Shown: piece by piece, positions 1-7,100 of the stretch
Layout of the letters: every line of letters starts with the position of its first letter
Numbering within the stretch: the first letter of the stretch is position 1
NCBI GenBank assembly: GCA_019246795.1
Contig: JAFAPY010000128.1
Coordinates: 1-41,886 of the forward strand
Length of the DNA stretch: 41,886 nt
DNA from: Streptosporangiaceae bacterium
GTDB taxonomy: Bacteria; Actinomycetota; Actinomycetes; Streptosporangiales; Streptosporangiaceae
Direction of reading: 5' to 3'
Made by a program: the position numbers and the translations under genes
Notes under the pieces: generated by a model
Databases searched by the model: none
What the model saw: only the letters and a program-made list of their open reading frames with translations
What the model was told of the DNA's origin: nothing

Positions 1-364
1 CGGTGGCGAGCACCCGCAGCGGCAGCAGCGCCGGGCCGGACGACTGCCGGATCACGGCCACGACGAGTGCGAGGACCAGGATCAGGGCCTCCGCGACCAG
101 GAACATCCGGATGTTCAGCCACAGGGCCTCGCCCACCGAGTAATAGCCCTGCTTCGGGTTCCCGACGAACGCCCGCCACATGTCGGTCGGGTTGAAGAAC
201 GTGTGCCGGACCTGCCGGCTGCCCGGGGCCAGCCAGAAGAGCGCCGCGAGCGCCGCGAGCACCACGATGGTGCTCCCCAGGGAAACCGTCAGCCCCCGGG
301 TCGAGCCGCCGCCGAGGATCCGGGACCGCCTGGCGGACAGGTCCGGTAGGCCCTGTACGTCCAC
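1..364 (-). CDS. Amino-acid ABC transporter permease, N-terminal part
   Basis: This is the start of an inner-membrane permease that would form the channel of a polar amino-acid ABC importer. It is cut by the left edge of the window, leaving about 121 residues. The visible part begins at a GTG (364-362), has a polar cytoplasmic N-terminus, one clear membrane segment (around residues 25-45, rich in V, L, A, ending FWLAPG), a loop containing NPTDMWRAFVG, then a second membrane segment (VAEALILVLALVVAVI). The start lies 5 bases after the stop of the solute-binding lipoprotein, so the two are co-transcribed. The family (His/Glu/Gln/Arg permease type) is inferred from the layout and from its partner; the signature loop that contacts the ATPase is outside the window. 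Confidence 0.72.
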   Translation of the reverse strand, partial: MDVQGLPDLSARRSRILGGGSTRGLTVSLGSTIVVLAALAALFWLAPGSRQVRHTFFNPTDMWRAFVGNPKQGYYSVGEALWLNIRMFLVAEALILVLALVVAVIRQSSGPALLPLRVLAT

Positions 365-369
365 GCTGG

Positions 370-1248
370 TCAGGGCTTGATGGTCGGAACACTCGTGTAG
401 ATCTGCAGCCACTTGGCCTGCAGCCGGGCCAGCGTTCCGTTGCTGCGCAGCGTGGCCAGCGCCTTGTTGACGCAGCCGACCAGCGGGTTGCCCTTGCGGA
501 ACAGCAGCCCGTAGTGCTCGCCGGTGGACGGGAACTGCGCCACCAGCACCGACCCGGGGATCTCCGAGGAGGAAATGTACTGCGCGGTCGGCGTGTCGGT
601 GACCAGGGCCGCGATCTGCTTGTCCTGCAGCGCCTGCTTGACGTCGTTGAGGGTCTCGTAGACCTTCGGCGTCTGCGTGGGCTGGATCTGGCTGTTGATG
701 AACGCCAGGCTGGTGGTGCCCACCTGGTCACCGTAGACGTAGGTCTTCAGCTCCGCCTGGGTATGCTTGGTCGCGATCGGGCTGTTCTTCAGCGCCACCA
801 GCGACTGCTGCACGGCGTAGTAGCTGTCGGAGAACGTCACCACCTGCGCGCGCTGCGGGGTGTAGGAGATCTCGTTGATGTCGAAGTCGAACTTCTTCGG
901 CCCCGGGGCGTAGGAGTCGTTGAACGGCTCGTAAGCCCACTTGACCTGCGCAGGCTTGAAGCCGAGCTGCGCGGCGACCGCGTAGGCCACGGCGCTCTCA
1001 TACCCTTGGCCGTTGCTGGGATCGTTGTTCTCGAACCACGGCGTATAGGCCGGCTGGTCGGTCGCGACGGTGAGCACGCCCCGGCTGTACAGCTCGGGCT
1101 GGATCGAGGCGTAGGAGCAGGACGCGGTGCTGGCGCTCGCCGCGCCGCTGCCGCTTGTGGTGCTGGTGGCGCTGGCGCAGCCTGCCAGCGCAGCGGCCGC
1201 GCCCAGCGCGGTGATCGCGGCCATGGCCGCCACGGTCATGTGTCGCAT
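370..1248 (-). CDS. Polar amino-acid ABC transporter solute-binding lipoprotein (SBP family 3)
   Basis: An extracellular binding protein that would capture an amino acid and deliver it to the adjacent permease. The 292-residue product starts at ATG 1248, chosen because a GGAGG sits about 10 bases upstream and because a lipoprotein signal follows directly: a short hydrophobic stretch ends in the lipobox ALAGC with Cys24 as the lipidated residue. The mature part has the family 3 pattern: VLTVATDQPAYTPWF near the N-terminus, DFDINEISYTPQRAQVVTFS as the hinge region, and a C-terminal NGTLARLQAKWL. The substrate cannot be read from sequence; glutamine or glutamate-like compounds are usual for this family. 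It is followed 5 bases later by the permease and preceded by a response regulator on the same strand, with a 96-base gap. Confidence 0.85.
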   Translation of the reverse strand: MRHMTVAAMAAITALGAAAALAGCASATSTTSGSGAASASTASCSYASIQPELYSRGVLTVATDQPAYTPWFENNDPSNGQGYESAVAYAVAAQLGFKPAQVKWAYEPFNDSYAPGPKKFDFDINEISYTPQRAQVVTFSDSYYAVQQSLVALKNSPIATKHTQAELKTYVYGDQVGTTSLAFINSQIQPTQTPKVYETLNDVKQALQDKQIAALVTDTPTAQYISSSEIPGSVLVAQFPSTGEHYGLLFRKGNPLVGCVNKALATLRSNGTLARLQAKWLQIYTSVPTIKP

Positions 1249-1344
1249 CGGGGTGGTCCCCTCCGGTAAGCCTGTTCCGGCCACCACCGTACACCCGAAG
1301 ATCACAACCATTTTCCCGAACGAGCGCCTGCTGCGCGGCTCCCG

Positions 1345-2022
1345 CTACGGCCCCGGGTCCTGGCCGTCGGCGGGCAGCCAGTACCCGGCGCCGCGCGCGG
1401 TCTGGATCACCGGCTCACCCAGCTTGCGGCGCAGGTACCGGACGTAGACATCGACGAGGTTGGTCCCGGGATCGAAGTTGATGCCCCAGGCCATCGACAG
1501 CAGCTCCTGCCGTGACAGCACCTGGCCCGGGTGGCTGACGAAGGCTTTCAGCAGCGAGAACTCGCGGGCCGACAGCCGCACCGAGCGCCCGGCGATGGTC
1601 GCCTCCCGGCGCAGCAGGTCGATGCAGACGCCGCCGGCCCGCAGCATCCGGGCCGGGACGGTGGTCCGGGCCCGGAGGTTGGCGCGGACCCGCGCCAGCA
1701 GCTCCTCGAACGCGAACGGCTTGCCCAGGTAGTCGTCGGCGCCGAGGTCGAGGCCCTTGACCCGGTCCTTGACCCGCCTGCGGGCGGACAGCACGATGAC
1801 CGGGACCTGCGATCCCAGCTCCCGCAGGCCTTCGAGCACCTGCAGGCCGTCCAGGTCCGGCAGGCCGAGATCCAGGATCACCAGCGAGATCTCCGGATTG
1901 GCCGCGCGGGCCAGCGCATCGGTGCCGTTGCGTACCCACTCGACGGCGTAGCCGTGCGCGCGCAGCCCCTTGGCCAGAAACGAGGCGACGCGCTCTTCGT
2001 TCTCCACGATCAGCAGCTTCAC
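1345..2022 (-). CDS. OmpR/PhoB-family response regulator
   Basis: A two-component DNA-binding regulator of 225 residues, the usual length for this family. The receiver domain shows the acidic pocket E9-E10, the phosphate-accepting Asp51 in VILDLGLPDLDG, Ser79 and Lys101 in LGKPF. The C-terminal winged helix (about residues 130-220) contains RLSAREFSLLKAFVSHPG and the recognition segment VDVYVRYLRRKLG. I chose the GTG at 2022 because the receiver fold begins at KLLIVENEE; the longer open frame upstream has no homologous character. No histidine kinase is adjacent in the window. Downstream on the same strand lies the amino-acid ABC operon after a 96-base gap, so it could control that operon, but this is inference. 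Confidence 0.88.
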   Translation of the reverse strand: MKLLIVENEERVASFLAKGLRAHGYAVEWVRNGTDALARAANPEISLVILDLGLPDLDGLQVLEGLRELGSQVPVIVLSARRRVKDRVKGLDLGADDYLGKPFAFEELLARVRANLRARTTVPARMLRAGGVCIDLLRREATIAGRSVRLSAREFSLLKAFVSHPGQVLSRQELLSMAWGINFDPGTNLVDVYVRYLRRKLGEPVIQTARGAGYWLPADGQDPGP

Positions 2023-2162
2023 CGCGGGATCCCGGTCTTCCCCCGCCAAAGGGCGGCATGCGCGTTCCTGGCGCAGCTGACTACCCGGCGCAGCCGCGGC
2101 TAACCGCGCCCGGCAGCACGAGCGGCCAGCGCTGCTTACCTCCACGCACTAGGGTGATCGAC

Positions 2163-3080
2163 GTGAAGCCGTTCCTGTTGTTGAGCGTCCGCGCCGATGA
2201 TGCTGCGGCCGACAATGAGTACGCCGCGTTCGGTGCCATGACCGGGCTCGGCGAGGCCGGGCTGCGCAGGGTGCGGCTGGAGCAGCGCCCGCTGGGCGGT
2301 GTCGGCCTGGCGGATTGGTCCGGGATCCTGCTCGGCGGCGGCCCGTTCAACTACTCCGACCCCCAGCAGGCCAAGTCGCCGGTGCAGCGGCGGGTCGAGG
2401 CAGACCTGTGCCGCCTGCTCGACGCGGTGGTCGCCGCTGATTTCCCGTTCCTCGGCGCCTGCTACGGCATCGGGGCGCTTGGCAGCCACCAGGGCGCCGC
2501 CATCGGCCGGCGGCACGGCGAGCCGGTCGGATGCGTCCGGATCACCCTCACCGCGCAGGGCCGGCACGATCCGCTGCTGCGCGGCCTGCCTGCCAGCTTC
2601 GACGCGTTCACCGGCCACAAGGAGGCGATCGACCGCCTGCCCGGTCATGCCGTCCTGCTCGCGACCTCGCAGGCCTGCCCAGTGCAGGCGTTCCGGGTCG
2701 GTTCAAACGTCTACGCCACCCAGTTCCATCCCGAACTGGATCTGGCCGGCATCTGCACCAGGGTCGACGTGTACAAGCACGCCGGATACTTCCCTCCCGA
2801 GCAGGCCGGCGAGATCAAGGCCCTGGCCCGCCGCAGCGTCATCACCTGGCCGCCCGTCATCTTGGCTGCCTTCGTCCAGCGCCACGCCCGCCCGGCGGCC
2901 GGCCAAGGCCCGGCCCGGCGGCTAGCCAAGGCCCGGCCCGGCGGCCGGCCAAGGCCCGGGTCGATGTGGATCTTGGTGCCCGGCCCGGTGCCGAGCCGCC
3001 CGGCCAGCGCGTCCGCGGCGCGGTCCAGCCCGACGGTCACGCACGCCAGCGGGGCGGGATCGACCCGGCCGTCCGCGTAG
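2163..3080 (+). CDS. Class I glutamine amidotransferase (GMP synthase-like domain) with unusual C-terminal extension
   Basis: A stand-alone triad glutamine amidotransferase that would release ammonia from glutamine for an unknown acceptor. The nucleophile is Cys100 in LGACYGIG, and the other triad members are His189 and Glu191 in ATQFHPELD; GILLGGGPFN forms the oxyanion strand. The GTG at 2163 is preferred (AGGG eight bases upstream, followed by KPFLLLSVRADD). The folded domain appears to end near residue 240 (ITWPPVILAAFVQRHAR). After that the frame runs about 65 more residues through a 23-bp tandem repeat and antisense to the dehydrogenase, producing a low-complexity tail of R, P, A, G and S. 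The tail is probably a consequence of a lost stop codon. Substrate and pathway unknown. Confidence 0.8.
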   Translation: MKPFLLLSVRADDAAADNEYAAFGAMTGLGEAGLRRVRLEQRPLGGVGLADWSGILLGGGPFNYSDPQQAKSPVQRRVEADLCRLLDAVVAADFPFLGACYGIGALGSHQGAAIGRRHGEPVGCVRITLTAQGRHDPLLRGLPASFDAFTGHKEAIDRLPGHAVLLATSQACPVQAFRVGSNVYATQFHPELDLAGICTRVDVYKHAGYFPPEQAGEIKALARRSVITWPPVILAAFVQRHARPAAGQGPARRLAKARPGGRPRPGSMWILVPGPVPSRPASASAARSSPTVTHASGAGSTRPSA

Positions 3081-3952
3081 TGCTCGATCGCCGGCGCGAG
3101 CCCGGCCGACGCGCCGAGGATGCCCACCGCGGTGACATCGCCGAGCACCAGCTCGCGGCTGTCCACCAGGCTGGGCGTGCCGGAGATGCCGATGCAGACC
3201 ACCCGCCCAGCCGGTTCGACCAGCCCCAGCGCCGCGGCGGGCATGCGGTGGTCGTCGGTGCAGTCGATGACCGCGTCGTAGCTCAGCAGCGGCGGCTCCC
3301 CGGCGGTCCAGTACCGGCTGGCGCCGAACCGCTCGGCGAGCTGGCGCCGCCCGCCGTCGATGGCCAGCACGTGCACCTCCGCGCCTGCGGCGCGGGCGAA
3401 GGCGGCGGTCAGCAGCCCGATGGTGCCCGGCCCGCAGACCAGGATCCGCCTTTCCGGCCCGGCAGCTGCGGCCGCGGCGGCCCGCCAGGCGTTCCCGCCC
3501 GGTTCCACCAGGGCGCCGCGCCTGTCGTCGATGCCTCCGGGCAGCCGGTGCAGGCTGGCCGCGGGCACCAGCACTTTCTCGGCCAGCGCCCCGGCCCAGC
3601 CCATGATGCCCACTTCGCGCCGGTCCGCGCAGACGTGCCACCGCCCGGCGCGGCAGCGCGCGCACCTCCCGCAGCCGAGCATGGTGTCCCCCATGACGCG
3701 GGCCCCGAGCCAGCACGGATCGACCCCAGCACCCGCGGCGGAGACCACGCCGCACCACTCGTGCCCAGGACGCACCGGGAAGGTGCTCTTGCCCTGCGCG
3801 AAGTAGGCAAGCTGGCCGGTGAACAGCTCGGCGTCGGTCCCGCAGATCCCGGCACGCCGTACGTCGACGACCACCTGCCCCGGACCCGGCACCGGTACCG
3901 GCACGTCCTGGACTTCCGCGGACCCCGGTCCGGTGATCACCAGCGCGCGCAT
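2711..3952 (-). CDS. Zinc-dependent alcohol dehydrogenase (MDR family, threonine/sorbitol dehydrogenase-like)
   Basis: A medium-chain dehydrogenase/reductase that would oxidise an alcohol using NAD(P). Catalytic zinc ligands are in GICGTD and GHEWCG. The structural zinc lobe shows four cysteines in GCGRCARCRAGRWHVC. The Rossmann motif is VCGPGTIGLL. The conserved enzyme ends at about residue 331 (GTKIHIDPG), the usual length. The open frame continues about 80 residues more, through the 23-bp repeat and antisense to the amidotransferase core, so the true stop appears lost or the real end is not conserved. ATG 3952 follows a weak ribosome-binding region. It is divergent from the Lhr helicase gene. 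The alcohol substrate cannot be deduced. Confidence 0.83.
   Translation of the reverse strand: MRALVITGPGSAEVQDVPVPVPGPGQVVVDVRRAGICGTDAELFTGQLAYFAQGKSTFPVRPGHEWCGVVSAAGAGVDPCWLGARVMGDTMLGCGRCARCRAGRWHVCADRREVGIMGWAGALAEKVLVPAASLHRLPGGIDDRRGALVEPGGNAWRAAAAAAAGPERRILVCGPGTIGLLTAAFARAAGAEVHVLAIDGGRRQLAERFGASRYWTAGEPPLLSYDAVIDCTDDHRMPAAALGLVEPAGRVVCIGISGTPSLVDSRELVLGDVTAVGILGASAGLAPAIEHYADGRVDPAPLACVTVGLDRAADALAGRLGTGPGTKIHIDPGLGRPPGRALASRRAGPWPAAGRAWRWTKAAKMTGGQVMTLRRARALISPACSGGKYPACLYTSTLVQMPARSSSGWNWVA
2891..2960. repeat. Three copies of a 23-bp tandem repeat at a convergent gene junction
   Basis: The 18-bp core CCCGGCGGCCGGCCAAGG occurs at 2891-2908, 2914-2931 (with TAG replacing CGG in the middle) and 2937-2954, with a period of 23 bp. 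Because 23 is not a multiple of three, each added unit shifts the frame on both strands. The repeat sits exactly where the conserved parts of the amidotransferase and the dehydrogenase end. Confidence 0.9.
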
Positions 3953-4014
3953 AGGGACAGGCTCTCACCCGCCGCCTCGTCCCGCTCTCACAAACAGGGC
4001 TATACCGGACGAAA

Positions 4015-4059
4015 CGGGATATGTTCCCGCCGTGATCGGGAAGGATATGTGCCCGGCGT
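4015..4059. promoter_or_regulatory. Candidate operator: dyad plus 17-bp direct repeats upstream of lhr
   Basis: Between the divergent dehydrogenase and helicase genes there is a perfect dyad CGGGA-N5-TCCCG (4015-4029) and a direct repeat ggatatgtTcccgCcgt at 4017-4033, repeated at 4043-4059 with two mismatches and a 26-bp period. A repeat spaced by about two and a half helical turns is typical of a regulator binding site. Which gene it serves is unknown. Confidence 0.4.
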
Positions 4060-4064
4060 AGGAA

Positions 4065-4086
4065 AAGCGGCCAGATCCGGCCGCTT
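4065..4086. other. Perfect 8-bp hairpin in the 5' region of lhr
   Basis: AAGCGGCC (4065-4072) and GGCCGCTT (4079-4086) form a perfect stem with a 6-base loop, about 90 bases before the helicase start. No T-run follows it. It could act as a leader attenuator or mRNA stabiliser for the helicase, or be part of the divergent control region. Confidence 0.4.
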
Positions 4087-4173
4087 ATCCTTCGAGAAGC
4101 ACAAATCGTTCGCGCTAAATGAACGTCCCGGTCGTCAGCCCGGAATGTCGGCCTGCGGAGGTAGCGTGAGCGT

Positions 4174-7100
4174 GTGCTCGATGAGTTCCACCCTGCGGTG
4201 CGGACCTGGTTCGAACGGCGGTTCCCGGCCGGGCCCACCGAGCCGCAGGCGGCGGGCTGGCGCGAGATCGCAGCGGGCCGGCACACGCTGATCGCGGCGC
4301 CCACCGGGTCCGGCAAGACACTGGCCGCGTTCGCCGTCTGCATCGACCGCGTCTACCGGGCGCACGAGAGCGGCCCGTGCGCGGGGGGGTCCGGGCCCGC
4401 CGCCGCAGTCGGCCCCGTCGGTGCAGCCGACCCAGTCGGCCCCGTCGGCGCAGCCGATCCAGTCGGCCCCGTCGGCGCAGCCGATCCAGTCGGCCCCGTC
4501 GGCGCAGCCGATCCAGTCGGCAGAGCCAACAGGGTCGTCCCCCCGGGGCCAGCAGTGGTGTACGTGTCGCCGCTGAAGGCCCTGGCCGCGGACATCCAGC
4601 AGAACCTGGAGGGGCCGCTGCGCGAGATCGCGGCGGTGGCCGCCGAGCTCGGCCTGCCCGCCCCGGACATCACGGTGGCGCTGCGCACCGGCGACACCGA
4701 TGCCGCCCGCCGCGCGGCGATGCTGAAACGCCCGCCGGACTTCCTGATCACCACGCCGGAGTCGCTGTACCTGCTGCTGACCGCGGAGCGGAGCCGGGCC
4801 ATGCTGCGCAGCGCCCGCACGGTGATCGTGGACGAGATCCACGCGGTGGCCGGCAACAAGCGCGGCTCGCACCTGGCGCTCACCCTGGAGCGGCTGGCCC
4901 ACGTCGCCGGCGGCCGGGTGCAGCGGGTGGGCCTGTCCGCGACCGTCCGCCCCGCCGAGACCATCGCCCGGCTGCTGGTCGGCGCGGGCCCCGACCGGGA
5001 CAACCCGGACGGCACCCCGCGGTGCGCGATCGTGGACTCCGGGCACCGCAGGCACCTCGACCTCGCCCTGGAGCTGCCCGACGACGAGCTCGGCGCGGTG
5101 GCCACCACGGAGCAGATGGCGCAGATCCTGGACATGATCGCCGGGCACGTGCGAAGGCACCGCACCACGCTGGTGTTCGTCAACACCCGCCGGATGGCCG
5201 AACGGGCGGCGCACCAGCTCGGTGAGATTCTGGGAGAGCAGCTCGGCGCCGGGGTCGCCGCGCACCACGGCAGCCTATCCAAGGACCGGCGGCAGCGGGT
5301 GGAGGCGAGGCTGCGCTCGGGTGACCTGCGCGCCCTGGTGGCGACCGCGTCGCTGGAGCTCGGCATCGACATCGGCCCAGTCGAGCTGGTCTGCCAGATC
5401 GGCTCGCCGCGCAGCTTCGCCACTTTCCTGCAGCGGGTGGGCCGGTCCAACCACACCAGGACCGGCACGCCGGCCGGGCGGCTGTACCCGACGTCGCGGG
5501 ACGAGCTGGTGGAGTGCGCGGCGCTGCTGCGCGGCGTGCGCGGCGGCCGGCTGGACGCCATCGTGGTCCCGGAACGCCCGCTGGACATCCTGGCGCAGCA
5601 GATCGTCGCCGAGTCCGCCGCCGAGCCGTGGGCCGAAGCCGACCTGTACGCTCTGGCCAGGCGGGCCGCGCCGTTCGCCGGCCTGTCCCGCGAGGACTTC
5701 GGCGACGTCGCCGGGCTGCTCGCCGAGGGGATACGCACCGGCCGCGGCCGCCGCGCGCACTACCTGCACCGGGACCGGATCAACGGCACCGTCAAGGCGC
5801 GGCGCGGCGCCCGGATGGCCGCGCTCACCTCCGGCGGGGCGATCCCGGAGCTCGGCGACTACCGGGTGGTCGCCGAACCGGACGAGGTGACGGTCGGCAC
5901 GGTCAACGAGGACTGGGCCATCGAGTCGATGGCCGGGGACGTGTTCCTGCTCGGCACGCACTCCTGGCGGATCCGTCGGGTGGAGCCCGGCACGGTCCGG
6001 GTGGTCGACGCGCAGGGCGCGCCGCCCACGGTGCCGTTCTGGCTCGGCGAGGCGCCGGGACGGACCAGGGAGCTGTCGGAGGAGGTGTCGGCGCTGCGCC
6101 GCGCCGTGGCCGAACGCGAACCAGCCGACGCCCGCGCCTGGCTGCTGGCCGAGTGCGGCATCGGCAGGCCCGCGGCGCAGGCCATCACCGAGTACCTGCA
6201 CGCCGCGCTGGGCGCCCTCGGCGTGCTGCCGACCATGGACACCATCGTGCTGGAACGGTTCTTCGATGAGGCCGGAGGCATGCAGCTGGTCGGGCACGCG
6301 CCGTTCGGCGCCCGGGTGAACCGGGCGTTCGGGCTGGCGCTGCGCAAGCGGTTCTGCGTCACCTTCGACTTTGAGCTGCAGGCCGCGGCCAGCGACAACG
6401 CGATCCTGCTCTCGCTGGGACCGCAGCACAGCTTCCCGCTGGACCGGGTGCCGAAGTTCCTCGCGTCGCCCACCGTGGAGCAGGTGGTGCGGCAGGCGGT
6501 GCTCACCGCGCCGCTGTTCGCGGCCCGCTGGCGGTGGAACCTGAACACGTCGCTGACCGTGCTGCGGATGCGCGGCAGCCGCAAGAACCCGCCGGCCATC
6601 CAGCGGATGGAGGCCGACGACCTGATGGCCGCGGTGTTCCCGACGCTGGCGGCCTGCCAGGAGAACGTGGCCCCCGGCCCGCTGGAGATCCCGGACCACG
6701 TGCTGGTCGCCCAGACGCTCACCGACTGCCTGCACGAGGCGATGGACATCGACGGGCTGCGCGAGCTGGTTGCCGGGATCGAGGCGGGCCGGATCACCGT
6801 GCTCACCAGGGACACCACCGAGCCTTCGGTGCTGGCCCACGAGATCCTGAACGGCATGCCGTTCACCTTCCTCGACGACGCCCCGCTCGAGGAGCGGCGC
6901 AGCCGCCAGGTGCGGCTGCCCCGCGGCCTGCCGGTGGCGGCCCGGGAGCTGGCCCGCCTCGATCCCGAGGCGATCGGCCGGGTCCGCGAGCAGGTCCGGC
7001 CGGAGCCGCGGGACGCCGACGAGCTGCACGACCTGCTGCTGACCCTGTACGTGCTGCGGCCGCAGCCGCAGTGGCGCCCCTGGTTCACCGAACTGGCCGC

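Noticed and set aside
4406-4521. Possible CRISPR array, because of regular 27-bp repeats
   Set aside because: The units are directly joined with no spacers, keep the reading frame of lhr, and no cas gene is present.
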